A stretch of 64,000 nt of DNA, taken from NCBI RefSeq assembly GCF_014805625.2, contig NW_023998422.1:10928459-10992458 (forward strand). Reading direction: 5' to 3'. The stretch is from Glossina fuscipes. Lineage: Eukaryota > Arthropoda > Insecta > Diptera > Glossinidae. Positions 1 to 13,464 of the stretch are shown here, one piece after another. The position numbers were made by a program, and so were the translations under genes. Every line of letters begins with the position of its first letter. Position 1 is the first letter of the stretch. The notes below the pieces were generated by a model that saw only the letters and a list, made by a program, of their open reading frames with translations, did no database searches and was not told the DNA's origin.

Positions 1-19
1 TTTTTTTTTTTTTTTTGTT

Positions 20-235
20 CAACTTACATGTCAAAATTATCAAGATAATGCGAAGAAATTTGGTACATTGACAAGTCTTGACCCAAGCGTGGGTGCTGTT
101 GAAAATGGTTCGGATCGACCCGCTCTTCCGACCACTTTTCGTATAGCGCCTTATTTTGCAAAGGCGTTGCTTTTGAAAGGCGTTGTAAGCAGGTGTATGG
201 TATTTAACGTTGAACCGTTTTTCAAACTTACCTTT
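20..235 (-). repeat. Dispersed ~330-bp repeat, partial copy
   Basis: Partial copy of the repeat family that recurs through this window. The diagnostic right half is present: a 'gaaatttggtaca' segment, then 'gacccaag', then 'gaaaatggttcggatcg', in the orientation opposite to the copies at 28.7 and 38.9 kb. The window itself begins in a poly-T run (positions 1-16). The copy has no coding capacity. Edges are approximate. Confidence 0.5.
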
Positions 236-1699
236 TTGCTTTTATTAAATACTTAAGAAGCTAAATTGTTTAAATTTTATTAAATTATTACTAAATTAAA
301 TTATTATTATTATTATTATTAACAAAATTTAATTAATTGATTAAGATCAATATCATTAAAATTTGTTTTATAAATTGTTAATCAAATTTATTAATTGAAT
401 TAATTAAAGAAATTAATTTTGTATTAATTAAATTAATTTATTTTTTTTTTTTTTTTTTAAATTTCATTACTTAATTAATTAATTTGAATTTTAATTTGGT
501 GTTAAATTAATTAATTGAATTACGTAACTTAATCAATTCATTTATTCAATGCAATTTTAATTTCATTGCTCTGCTTTAGAGTGGCCAAGTTTAGGTTTAC
601 ACATGGATACACGGATGGACGGGGGCGATAAACGGGTTGTCAGCGAGCCGACGGACAACGAGTATCAACGAAAGCTGGATACAAAAGCAAACGGAATTTC
701 ACCCTCACCAAACGTAACTTATTATTCTGCTCTTCAGTTCAGTATTATGCTCTGTTTTTACACTTATTTATATGACCTGTTGTTCTGGCCTATGGATATG
801 TATGCATGTAACTGCATGCGCTAAAAGTAAAGCGGACACTATCATTTTGTCAGCAAAAGTCACAAGCAATTTATTTTTAATTTTTTTTTTTTTTTTGTTT
901 TTCTTGCTCTCTGACACTCAAATGGCACGTAACATAAAAAGGAAAAAAAAAAAACAAGAAAAGAAAAACCCGGTCTCAGCGTATGTGCTGTAGAAAACAT
1001 GTTCCATTAATGAGAACCGATACGAAAAAACATATATGAACATACAATAACCTAAGACAATCAGTACAAATGCTTGTGCCCTAATATTGTAAAATCACGA
1101 TTTAAAAAGGAACCAGCAAAGCTTTATTAAAATAAGAAACACAAGTAAAAGTGAAATAGAAACAGCGCCACCGCATTCAAGTATAAAGTGTTAGTGAAAG
1201 ATTTTTACATATGATAAATAAAAAATACAAATAATCTCAATTAAAAACAAGTAAATTCGTACACAAAGATAAACATATGCAATAAGTTCCCTTATTTAGT
1301 TTTGTATCCGTCATCGAATGAAGCAAGTATACAAATTCTTTCGTTGCTTTTGTAACGTAATCAAGAAATCCCACAAAGTATGTTTATCTTTACTCATATA
1401 TCGTGGACCCAACAAATATTTTTGCCACATTTCGCGGATTAGAAGTTAAGGATAGAATATGGGATCTGCTTATTTATTCTTCGTCTACTTTCAGACGATT
1501 AAAATCAAAACCATAGCAGTAAAAGCTCAGGAGATGTTGTGCCAGTGTCGGCTATTTTCCGTTAAAATAGATGTCGTAGGTTGGGTTTGCTATTTCTTTA
1601 GATCATCATCTTTACAGATATACAGACTTGAACGGTCGACGAGTAGAAGCACTATAGTGAGCCAAGGTACTACATCACTCGGCTTACTGGAGTTATTCG
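236..1699. other. AT-rich non-coding stretch, no gene seen
   Basis: Extremely AT-rich between about 250 and 560, with a (TTA)n tract at 300-320 and a pure T run at 441-458. The small open frames here have low-complexity or random-looking composition and no recognisable motif. I see nothing else in it. Confidence 0.6.
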
Positions 1700-1905
1700 T
1701 ATAACGACTTCTTAAAATAGCGCCGAAGAGAGGGAAGCGCTCGAAAGAAATTGCAATCTTTACATTGAACACAAAAATACATGGACAGGCATCAAGACGA
1801 ACACACGGAAAGACAAGCTTACATGATCGATCGGTATAATCGCTCCGTGTGTTACATCCGCCCAAACTTGCCATATCCTGTATCACAAGCGGGGCGGAAC
1901 AAAAG
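1700..1905 (+). repeat. Dispersed ~330-bp repeat, degenerate copy
   Basis: Contains the core order typical of the family: 'ttgaacac', a purine-rich 'acgaacacacggaaagacaa', 'gcttacatgatcgatcggta', then 'tgttacatccgcccaaactt' and a terminal 'atcacaagcggggcgg'. The end is a mutated form of the usual terminal motif. Edges are approximate. Confidence 0.55.
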
Positions 1906-2664
1906 CAAATTAATTTCTAAACGGAAGATCCAGCATATAAAGTCTTTTAATCCTCTTATCTCAAATGCATGCATCTCAAAGAGATATTGCTAAAGGATCT
2001 ATGTGTTTTCTCAGTCGGACAAGACGTTTTGAAGGGAGACGTTGAATGAGACTTTGAAGGTGTGCAAAATCTAGCTCATCATGAATGGTCTTATTTGTTA
2101 TGAAATTAGCCAAATTTTGTATAAAAGCCTGCTTTCCATCTATAGTGCAATCTAGTAGTAGCTAGTAGGATGCCTGAGTCCAATCAGGGATATCCAGCCT
2201 CAATTCCCGATATAATGGATTCCACTTCACTTGCTAATAACTATCGTAACAACAGAGACTGCAAGCTATTGGAATTGTAATCAGTCTGAGGTGGAGCGGT
2301 CTTATGCTAGCCAACCATAATTCAGATCACAAGAAAATCCCGATTCAATTATATTGAAACTTTTTCAAAAGAAGTACAGTGAAAATCAATATATTCTTCG
2401 TCCAATGAAAGAGTTTGAAAAAGGATGGTCTACAGCAGTACTTCCCGCGAAAAATTATGAATTGAATTAAGCAGCGATTGTCCCGAACAAAGGTGTTTAT
2501 CGAATTGCAGGTGTTGTATCAAAACGACAAATGGACAACTACGTTAGTCAAGTTGCTGTCCATCAGCTTCTTCTTGGTCAGCCGACATACTAAAGCGACC
2601 TTCAAGATATCTATCTGAATAGTGTTCTCTAGCGTGGAAGAAGTCGTGCATATATTGATATCGT
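1906..2664. other. Non-coding stretch, no gene seen
   Basis: Mixed-composition sequence without a sustained reading frame or recognisable repeat. The stretch 2160-2540 is less AT-rich than its surroundings and could be an old element, but I could not place it. Confidence 0.45.
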
Positions 2665-2696
2665 GGAGGGCGGAGGGGGGGGCCGGGGGGGGGGGG
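2665..2696 (+). repeat. G-tract, potential G-quadruplex
   Basis: A 32-base almost pure G stretch. In order it holds GG, GGG, GG, a run of eight G, CC and a run of twelve G. It meets the usual G-quadruplex pattern (four or more G-runs with short loops) on the + strand and is a sharp outlier in otherwise AT-rich DNA. The exact run length may be unreliable because long G runs are error-prone in sequencing. Confidence 0.7.
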
Positions 2697-3426
2697 TGTC
2701 TTGTTAATTTCTCTATCCAAAAAAAATGTAAGAAAATGAAACCGTTTGCTCCATGCACTCGTAGTAATCATTCATCTTGTATAAGTGAAAATGTAGCGGC
2801 TCCTCTTTTCATAACCTGATGCGTATTATATTTCAGCCTAAATAAAACATCGTGTTCGAACATTGTGCCCATCAGAACATATGTATTGGAATATATTTTG
2901 AACACATGGTGATGTAAAAACTGCATGCACAAAGTCATTTAGAACGTCCTACACACGGCAATAAAATAAAGCAACTTGTTGAACAAAATGAATAAACATT
3001 CCCGGCTAATACTTGGTACATACATTTAAATTTATGGATATAAGCAAACAATAACACGTTCATCATAGATGCTAGGTGTTAAAAATTCGCCTTTGGCATC
3101 TATTGTTTAATTACTTGTAATGAATAGAAATAAAATAGAAACTATTTTAAAAAATATTTATGGTCCGTACGTGAAACAAATGTTTTTCTTGTATAAAATG
3201 TAAATTTTTTTTTTTTTTACGACCGTACATAATAAGCTGGCACAACTATTTAATAAGTGCAAGAACAAAAAATATTTATTTACAACACCGCCAACAACCA
3301 CGATTACTTTCCATTTACAAGTTAATAAACTCTATTATAACAATAAACTCTACGCCCAATACACTACAAAACGTATAACAATAGCTGAGAATTGCTATTA
3401 TTATATGCATATATCTATACATGTGC

Positions 3427-3449
3427 ATATATATATATATATATATATT
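3427..3449. repeat. (AT)n microsatellite
   Basis: Pure alternating AT tract of about 23 bases. Confidence 0.85.
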
Positions 3450-3570
3450 TCTATGCACGTTAGATGTCCAATATTGTTGTCAAAACTTCAGTGACATTCA
3501 CTGAAATATTATCACACACGTAAACAATAATACCAACAAACAACAAAATAAAAGCAATTAGATTGCATTG

Positions 3571-3628
3571 TATAGCATAGTATAGCATAGTATAGCACAG
3601 TATAGTATAGTGTAGTATAGTATAGTAT
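3571..3628. repeat. TATAG pentamer / 10-bp minisatellite
   Basis: About six units of a 10-bp motif made of two pentamers: tatagcatag twice, then tatagcacag, tatagtatag, tgtagtatag and a partial unit. Variants cluster by position, so the array appears to have grown by local slippage. Confidence 0.85.
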
Positions 3629-6600
3629 GACAAACTATAGAATAAAATTTTGTTCGTTTTTCTTAAGCGTTTTTTTGTTCGTTCAACACATGTCCACCAT
3701 TGTCAGTTAAATGTTTAGTTTGTTTAACATAAAAATCGTGCTAAACATATAGTTTGAAAATTAAAGCATTACCTTTCTTTCTTCTAACTAGATTTACTTA
3801 CTGCCAACCACCAGGTATATAGCACAGTGTTTAACTGGTGATGAATTAAAGCCTGATCAGCTTAAAAATATATTATCCCTGAAAAATCATATGACTCTTC
3901 TCAAGGAGTAATTCGAAGATCAAGTGATATTCACAATCTTTCGCTTGCAGTATTTGTGTTTCAATGACCTTTTCATACATGACATATCTAACATAAAACT
4001 AAAATAAAATTTTATTCTCAAGCTGTTATTCACATAAAACAAAAAGAATAAGTTTCCTTAATTCATCGACTGGCTTTGCACGCCTTGAAAAAAATCAAAC
4101 CTCCATACGGTAGAATATACTTGGTCGTAGCTATAATGAGTGTATGGTCGGAAAGACAAAACACTAACCGATTGAGCGCACACCCACTAGACTGCACCCC
4201 CTACCTACCTCTTTCCTCATATCTTTCCTCACCATCACCGCGTGACACGTGTGATTGATCATAGTAAAAACATAAAAACAGAGCGAAAGCTTATCTAAAA
4301 AAATTCTGCAAAATTCGTTTTTATTGCGATCATTAAAGTTATCAGTCATGGAAGGTTGATTTCACCAATCATTTGTTCGAATTAGTTACTTTAACTCCAT
4401 AATAGGAATTAAAACTGAATGTGATTTACACGTAACCATTAGACTGCGGCCACTCCCTATACCTGTCTCTGGCTTTCCCCGCTTCTTTTACACGTGTAGG
4501 AAACATGCCCTAACAAAAAAGATTCAGAAAGGCTCAAGTCAATTCATTTGCAATATAATTTTCAAAATTCTTTTGTTGCATAATTTTTGGAGCTAAATTC
4601 TAAATATTTCTTTGTCTACTTTTATTTTATATATAAGATCTTAGGACGTGCATTGACACGTTTCTTTATTGTATGGTTTACGGAAATTATTAAAAGTGCA
4701 TTTTTTCAACCGTGTTTTTTGAGCAGTAGTCATACAACATTTTTGAATATGTGTTTGGGATCAACTCAGGGAGTTCATTTCAAGTTTCTAGTCATGACTC
4801 ACTCACTCACCGGCTCCTTCTAAAATTGTAAAATTTGAGCAAAGGCAGAAATAACGTCGAAAAATTGACGTATGACTGGCGTATGAATGGTGAAAACATT
4901 TTTAAAAAGTTGCTGGTAGACAAAATATATTTTCATGATTGCGGATACGTGACTATCTTTTTCCCGATTTTCCAATGAAGCTGACCATTTACTACAAAAA
5001 AGTGGAATGAAATATTTTGTTGAAAGTAACCTCCACACAGCTAGTGCTTACTTTTTTCGGAGAGAGCAGGCAATTCATAAGAAGAAAACATAATAGAGAG
5101 ATTCGGACAGTCAGTAAACCACCGATTGAGACCCACGTTAATCGCCGGGTACTGCCGATAAGTCTTGATAAGTCATAAAAGGCTAAGCATCCCTGTGTTC
5201 AGATATTACAATGTCACGAGTTTTAGCACATTACGTCTCAATTATATCAGCTGATATTATTAATGTTACCCGGCGCTGGTTGCTCTTATCTAAGGCGACT
5301 TATAATGCACTTCGACCAACTAAACTTCCCACCCCAACTGTCTTCAACATGGCTTCGATATTGGAACTCATTCCTTGTTTGTCACACATCTTGAACTATT
5401 CTTGGAATCGGAGCCGAAAATAACACCTTCTGTACCTCGTGTGTGATGTTTCTTTAGGCACAGAAATCGATCGATTCGAATTTAAAGAAAACTACCATTT
5501 TACCAGCTCACCATTTAATGACACAAATTATAACTTTGAGTAAAATTTAAAAACAAACCCTTCAAAGAGAGCAATGGCAGGCTTATATAACAGCCTGTAG
5601 GGCTCATTACATCTATTTCCCTTGGAAAACACCAAGAACTTATTCACTGTCTGTCTGGCGGGAGGAGGTCGAATTAAAGTGTAATGAATACGTCGGAAGC
5701 ATACAAGAATTTTACCGCAACAGTAATTCGTTACCTATACAAAACTTTCCCATTCTTCCTTCCGACCGTTTAGATAATTCGTAGATAATTCGTTTTATTC
5801 CATCCTAATTACGTAATCTTTACAAGAAGCCGAAACGAAATGAAACGAACATGAACGAAAATTCTTCCTTATCGTGAAAAAGTCAATAAAGTATATTCGA
5901 GCATTCGACGCAAACCATAGCCAAATTGTGTCAATTTTTCTCTTAACTTAAGTGTATTTAAGAACTAAGCTAGACTTGCTATTACATTCAATTAAAGTCA
6001 CATTCGTCTAAAGATATATGAGGAAAGAATTATTATCTGATATAAAAATCATAACAATAAAAACACAGCACGTTTATTTTATGAAAGCAAAAAAAAAAAA
6101 AATTAGAAAAAAAAAAACAGTAAATAAATAAATAAATTAAATAAATATAAAAAAATTTGCACCCCACACTGAACATAACATAACTCTAGTTTTGTGTACG
6201 TTATCCAAGAAATTGATTACGTATTCAGCATATGTACTAAGCTTAAAACTTTACATAGATTTAAATAATTTTCTAAAACAATAATTCTTATATTCTCGTA
6301 CACTATCGTATGGAAGAAGTATTTTTGATTTACCATCATATTTGTAACGTGCTGTAGAACTTTTAAACGAAACATAATCTTAATCAGTGTAAATTTCTAT
6401 CTATTGTCGAGAGTGACAATCGGAGAACGGTAAAGGCTGAGATACAGAGCTCAAGTCTAGATAGCATATGGGATCATATTCATTGCTTAAGTTATTGAAT
6501 ACCGATTAATACTTGATGCCAGGTGCAAATTATGTAATTTTTATTGTATATATTGAGATGTAGGTAATAATTGAGAACGTAAGAAACATCAATATGTTAG

Positions 6601-8094
6601 TGCAGAGTATTTGCTTTTCACCTTCAATTGTTTGTTTCGCTGTTTTTCTCACTTATTTTCAATTCATTGCAAACATTTATTAACCGTTTATTTGCGGTGT
6701 CGATCGGCCCGTCGGTTGGGCCATGCGCTTAAGTGCATATGTACAAATGAATAAAACGAATTCGTTGGTTAACATACCGAAATGCCAGCAAATTAAAACA
6801 TTTCGATCAAATTTAACTGAACCGTATTTGAGACCAACAGTTGCATTTATTATCATTAAACAGACATTTGTTGTGAAGGCATTTTTATTTTTATATGATT
6901 TTTTTTTTTTTTGTTTTCAGTTTTCAGTTTTTGGTTTTTTTTTTTTTTTTTCTTAACTTTTAAATTTTGTTTCATTGCTAGACTCCAAAGGTAGCAGTGG
7001 TGATCAGCGGCGATATGGTTTTGTATGCATTTTAGGTTTCTGGCTTATGTGGGAATTTTAATAAATTTGATTTTGTTGCAAGTTGTTGTTATAGTTGTCG
7101 ATTTCTTAGCGATTTCCAACTAAAGAGTTTTTAAACAAATTGTTTTCATGCGGGTTACGTTGTGCTTTTTCCTTTATTTATTTTAAAGCAAGTACTTCGT
7201 AGACATGCTTCCACTGCAAGTAAACCCAGTAGTTTATAAATATTTATTGAAAAGGCGTTTTAGAATTAAATACGAAAGTGGAGTTTGCGCAAGAAACAAT
7301 TGGAAGTGGTTTAGAAAATCTTAAAACGAAAAAAAAAAAAAACATTTTATTTGTTTCTACAATTTGTTATTGTATTAAATAAATTGGAGGCTTTGGTCAA
7401 TCAATAATTCCCGGGACTATGTAGAGAAAATTAGACTTTAATCGTCGATGTGATCATCATGTTAAAGACGATGCAAGCAGACGAAGCAGAGCACTGCTCT
7501 AACGTTCCGATAGTCCTTTAATCTGAACATTTTCTAAACATTTCAAAATACGCTTCAGTTTTGACAATCATCCCAACACTTGATCTAAGTTTTTTTCGCT
7601 GAAACATGCGTACGACATTTTCAAAGATATGACAGTCGCTGGGAGCAAGATCCATAGGATGGGCCAGGAAACTGAGATCAAATGAAATTTTCATTCATTT
7701 TCGGGCCGTTTTGCTTTCGTAGTCATCAACTTGCGACACGGAGTAGACGCGGTACTCGTTTGTTAGACAGGTTTCTCATTCCTCATTTTCATGCCAAATT
7801 GGGTATATACCGCTACCTGATTTCTCTAAGATCTTACTTATTTATCTTTTATAAATTCATTTTCCAATGATCGAAAATAATATTCAGAATTTCACATCAA
7901 TGTATATTCATTATGATAGCATTGCATTTATTAAGTAATGCATCATGACACCTCCTAAAAAAAGTAAAATTTTTTTTATTTAACTCCTAAGGATAATATA
8001 CAGGTCGTTTTCGTTACGTTATTTATTTCTATTTCCGTAAATAACCATAATTTCCCGACTGCTTATAAGTTACGACGAATTGTTTATTAAAACA

Positions 8095-8360
8095 AGTCCG
8101 CGTTATACGACGAACGGACGATCCTAACTATTTTCAATAGTGTTCATCCTTAGGCGAAAATATCTGAAAAATTGCGAGCTGTAGGTTGAACATAAAAAAC
8201 AAGACGGATGGATGGACAGATAAGGTTAGATCGATTTAGAAAATGCTTCGCGCCCCCGGTTTTTGAATACGTCCGGAAAAACGTAATACCTCCCGAAAAA
8301 CGTAATGCGTCCGGAAAAACGTAATACGTCCTTGTACCACAAATCGTGTAGGGTATAAAA
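8095..8360 (+). repeat. Dispersed ~330-bp repeat carrying an internal 19-bp array
   Basis: Family features in order: 'gttcatccttaggc', 'atatctgaaaaattgcgag', 'aggttgaacat', 'acaagacggatggatggaca', 'tagatcgatttagaaaatg', and the terminal 'ttgtaccacaaatcgtgtag' followed by 'ggtataaaa'. Where other copies carry a 'ttcaagt ccttctgg' segment, this copy has a short tandem array instead (8270-8331). Confidence 0.65.
8270..8331 (+). repeat. 19-bp tandem array
   Basis: Three full units of 19 bp (8270-8288, 8289-8307, 8308-8326) plus five bases of a fourth, with unit pattern cgtccggaaaaacgtaata. The middle unit differs at three positions. The array sits inside the dispersed repeat at 8095-8360. Confidence 0.85.
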
Positions 8361-11300
8361 GAAAGAAGAAGAAACTAAAGCAAATTATTTAGTACCCACC
8401 CATTTTTTTCTGACATTTCCATAAATTTTACTTCCTGTAATCGGTTTCATTTTAACGGATATTTCAATCGATGCCAACATGACGGCTGCCAAAATTCCTC
8501 AGCATATATGAAAATATTTAAAATAAAATTTATAAGTCGGTTACACATGTTCAATCTTTTTTTTGTTTTTTTTGGCTCTTCTTTTCTTGATTTCATTTAT
8601 GAATTAAAATATTTGTGTGCAGTTTTTACTTTTTTTCTGCCATCTGGTAGACCTCGCAAAACAATTAACAAAAACGGCATAAAATTATTCAAATCACGAT
8701 TTGGCCACAAAAACATACATTTCGCTTTTCTTTCTTGTTTTTATTTTATTGTGTCTTTTTTTCTTTTTTTTGTTTTGCAGCTGAAAGTTAAGTTAACGGA
8801 AAATTGAAGTTGTAGAAAGCCCTACATTGTTCTGAATTAAATTTCTATATGACCCATATTTTTCACCCAGACCTACATAAATTAAAAATTCTTACTGATC
8901 AAAATGTTAGTCCTTGCTTTCTTCGCAAGAGATATACTCCGGATTCCATGCTTTTATCAATCACAAAAAAACACACGATGTATTCGTAGTTGTGTATCAA
9001 TTAAGAAATCTTATATATCAGAATGTTAGCATATGGGTCATTCACAATAGTCAATATTCAGGGACAGGTGCAGTTAAGTCATTAACCTACAACGCTAAGA
9101 CAACAAGAATAAGAATTTCGTTACGTGTAAAGGTTGACGGTTTTCCACACACATATTGTGAAGGAATTTTTTCACGAATTTGTTATCGGCAGTCCTCAAC
9201 AGTAACTTAAACTCTCGTTGTCGTTGTCGGGAGTATATTTAATCGTAACCTGACCACGATAAGCTTTTGGGGCTCCTTTGATATCTGAACTTACATTTTT
9301 GAATTATATCACAGTGTATCTTATGTTTGCGTATACTTTACTTGATTGCACGACTAGAGCCAGCGTAAAGAAGACTTTGTCACGAAACAAGCGAGCTGTC
9401 ATAAATGCTTCAGATAATTTAAAAACGATTAAAAGCGACGCTGCGGCAAAACTTGGTTAGAATAACTTTAAGAGCTCTGCATGAAAATGTGTGTGCACAT
9501 GAGTATATATTGCTTTTATTCCACAAGTCTTCAAATCCATAATATTTAACAGTCTCATTCTAAGCAACCGAGCGGAGACGTCACAAGTCATATTTTTGTT
9601 TCTGATGTGCGTGACTTAGCTGGCTTGTCTTAGAAGAAGATTATTATTGGCTACTACTTCGTAATATCAAAATTAACGCAAAATCACAACAGCTATGATA
9701 AGCAAACAATTTATTTTCTCTTATGACTGCTAGCCGGTCACAGCGCCAGAATATGTCTATACCTTTAAGAGAAGTGTGTTTGATAGTTGTTTTTCAAAGC
9801 AACAAACGGATTGAGAAATCCAAACTATTCCCGTATTTACGATAATGACCAGCGATAAAAATCAATATATCTCACTTTTCAATTTAACACAAATTTTTTC
9901 ATTCAGTTTACCTTCGTACAGTTCATAAAAAGTTTTTCTTGATATTTGTACGTATTTGTATATGAACTACCGTGATATGAACGTATACTAACTTTGTCAT
10001 TCCGTTCGCATTGCTCGGTTATAGCGACTTGAACAGAAAGTGTATGTACTTCTGAGTCAGGCATCGTAAGCTTTCACTTCACTCACAGACACTCCGTTTA
10101 CCGAAAACAATGCTTAGGACCAGACCGTATTTCGTCATGATACTGAACTGAAGCAATGAAATCTATTTGTATTAAAGGTAAAGATGTGCAAGAATCATTT
10201 CATTACACATTTAGTGAACCAAGATTCGATGTAAGCCGACTTGAGCTTTCTTACAATTTTTTTTGATTTCAATATCGCTACGAATAGGTGAAAAACACTT
10301 TGTCAATGTCCATGGATTGTTTTGCTTACATTGTGTGTATACCTGTTGGAGATGTCATTTTGATATCTCACAGTCGTTGTCACTCGGCAAAACCGTACGC
10401 ATTGACATTTAGGAGTGAATATAATAAATGATTATGCGTGCATTTGTTTGCTATGGGTGCGTAGACCCATTCACTCCGTTTCTACACTTACAATGTAATT
10501 GATTGCCATTGCCGCTGTCATTGATCACAATCTCCGAATGTAATATGAAATTCTTCATAGACGCGTTGCCAACACTGATGCTTAAATGTTAATGTAGTGA
10601 ATGTTCTTTTTTCTTTTTTTTTTGTATTTTAATTCAAGTAATGGAAAATTTTTTCTACTATGCTTTAAATTTTTTTTTATAATTTCTTCAATCCGAAATG
10701 CAAGCGCTATATATGCAATTATTGATTATTAGTACAAAGTAAAATATATGAAAACAATTTTTAAATAAATATCTTTAGGCCAAGAAATGCGGAGAATTGT
10801 TTAAAGTCCACTTTTTTTATTAAAGCCATGTGTCTTGGAAGAATAAAATTTCCATTTCTCGGAAGGTTAAAGTTTTCATACAAATCATCATTGAATAAAT
10901 ACGTATTGATCTCGACTTCAAATTGCTTTTACAATTTTTAAGATACAGTAGTCAAGTAAGGTGTCAACATTGTTTTGGCGAGAGTCTATAATTGGACTCA
11001 CATTTTTTCTATCGCTCTGTTAATACTACTATTAGAGCTATTATTGCCATTATATCATGTTTTTTTTGCTCCATTTACAAGTTCCCGGCGACGAGTAGGT
11101 AGTTTGCATCTTCTTCCGTTGTAGACGAGCTACTGTGGACGTCTTGAGACCAGACGTTTGGCTTTGAAACTGTGGCAGTGTGGGATCTATTGTATCAACC
11201 TTTCGTCACGTTCATGTCTTGTCAGACATTTTTTAGTGTGACGTATGCCAAGTAGATGCAAAAATAATTCTGCAGAGAGTTTCGTGAATAAAGCGGTTAC

Positions 11301-13209
11301 ACCCGAATTCCCCGAAAAGATCAGAAAGGCTACTGTGACTTGATGACTCAAAGAGGATGATAGACGGTGCCTTGTGTCATACACCCGCATTGTGAAGTTC
11401 AGTACAGAGGTACCCACAATAAATTCTGAAGACGTCTGTAATTACAAAGCACGATCGGCAGCCCTTATAATCAGCTGAGTAAGTACGATAGCAAGTTATT
11501 TGGTCGTCAAAGATTATTTATTATGTGATTTGTAATTTAATGGATTATCTATAAATTTCACTCTTGGCAATCTAGTACACAATACCTTCAGAGTTAATTG
11601 CATATTATTAGATAAAGAATGGTACGGAATAAAATGTAAAATTGATGCTCTCTTTGAGCATATCATGCTCTCATATTTTGCGTTGCCATCGCCATTCATT
11701 TAAAGAAGGTCCTTTCTGATGATCATCACACTTACTTCACAGAGGGCAAACATTTCTGCAAAGGAGATTCGTGTCTAATCCGTGACGCCACTTTTGCGAG
11801 AACAACCGTTTACTCTATACAAATACAAGGAATAGTTTTCATCTCTCATTGTGGGTGGGAACACGGCCGTAAATATTCACTTGTGGCTTTTCGACAAGAT
11901 TATCCAAAAAAAAAGACATACTCTTTCACTTTAGCGCCTTCTCTATGACAATAAGTACATACATACATACATTATGTGGCATAACGCAGCAAAGAAGTAT
12001 AGTACTTGGCAAAGATTATTAAATGATTACACGTTTAACTCGCGACCAATTCGCGCATTTACAGGCAATTACTGAAACCAGATGTCTTTCCCGCCCTCTT
12101 TTTTGTCTTGTGGAAATGTTAAATATCTGTCATAGACATTCAAGGAGGCTTCACTTTTTGTGGCAACCGCCTAAATGTGGGGGATCTTTCGAGTCACATA
12201 TTATATTTCCAGGCAGAAAAAAGTTAATATGAAAGCAATTTTCCTTAATTCTGTTCCAGTTCAAAACTAAAAAAATTGAAACTCTCGAAGAACCCTATGT
12301 TTAGTACGGTCTTCTAATGTAGTTAGGAGTCTTGCAATTAAGTTTGTTTAACTTTAAAATCGAATTAAACTTATTGTGTAGTGGGCCGATAAAATTAAAT
12401 TACTCCCCATTATAAAGGATTTAAGTCTGTGTAGCAGACTTAATGTTACCATTCACAATATTTAGTTAATGAATTTTTTTTTATTACGTTTATTATAGAA
12501 AATTATTTTCAATTTCAAAAATTCTGCAAAAATTACTTAAAAATTTAATAATGTTTAACAAATTCACAAGTTTCTTACGAATAATAATTTAAAACAATTT
12601 ACTTTGTTTTTTTTTTTTTTTTTTTTGGTTTTCCTTACCATGCAATGAGTCTTAATAATAAGTATCAAGCAAGTGTTGATATGTGTTTTTGTATGAAACC
12701 GAAATAATCACTACGTAGTTGCATGTATGTGTTTATATATATGTATGTGTTAAACAAAACAAAAACGCTCATTACGGCCTTTAATAAAATACATTCTGGC
12801 TATTTAATCATATTTCATATATGAGGTGAATATTTCGGTGCCTTAGTTAAACGTGTGTAGCACAAAGCAAAAGCAAAAAAAAAGGCAAGAAAACGAAAAA
12901 AAAAAGAAATTGATTTAAAGAAATAAAATTTATTTTGTAGCGGACAACTTGCGTTTTGTTTTTTTTTTTTTTTTTCACGTTTTTAACATTTTTTTAACAT
13001 TTTCCTTTAACATCATAAGTCGTTAAAAGTTATGTAGGAAAAAGTCAGAAACATGCACGAACATTTTCATATGCATGCATGTGGACGGATGGCTATTAAG
13101 TCACGGAAAAACTAGATCATGTACACATATGCATAAACACGTATTATACAAATCCATTAAAACTAGACCTATAATCTGCACATTTTATTTTGATTAATAT
13201 TTTTAATGC

Positions 13210-13245
<36 letters not shown>

Positions 13246-13464
13246 TTTTCTATTCCACTTGCTTATGACGGAATTGCTTCGCTGTTCGCATACGGAGAGT
13301 AGCGAGTGCTGGTTCAATCTTTTCACTTTGTGCAAGTAAGTGTTCCATTTCATAATTTAATATTCGTTTTAATATGAAAAGTTTGAAAAATCCATTTCAT
13401 AGTCGATTTTAATATTAATTTAATGGCTGTACAGAAAACATGATTAAACAAGTTGAATTGTTAT
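8361..13464. other. Long AT-rich non-coding stretch, no gene seen
   Basis: No motif-bearing reading frame. Contains T runs (12607-12626, 12959-12975), a short CATA repeat at 11955-11970 and the CT microsatellite listed separately. The segment 11090-11460 is less AT-rich and may be an old mobile-element fragment, but I could not assign it to a family. Confidence 0.55.
13215..13243. repeat. (CT)n microsatellite
   Basis: Uninterrupted CT dinucleotide tract of about 29 bases. On the opposite strand it produces a spurious Arg-Glu repeat in a short open frame. Confidence 0.9.

Larger units (their letters stand above)
2697..8094. other. Long AT-rich non-coding stretch, no gene seen
   Basis: No open frame here shows a protein motif or a plausible multi-exon structure. 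Contents are simple repeats (listed separately), several A or T runs (3207-3219, 6090-6115, 6900-6911, 6937-6951, 7330-7341) and occasional degraded repeat-like segments. It could be intergenic or part of a large intron of a gene outside the window; the sequence does not decide. Confidence 0.55.

Noticed and set aside
13144..13353. Arg-Glu repeat protein on the minus strand
   Set aside because: Produced by the CT microsatellite.
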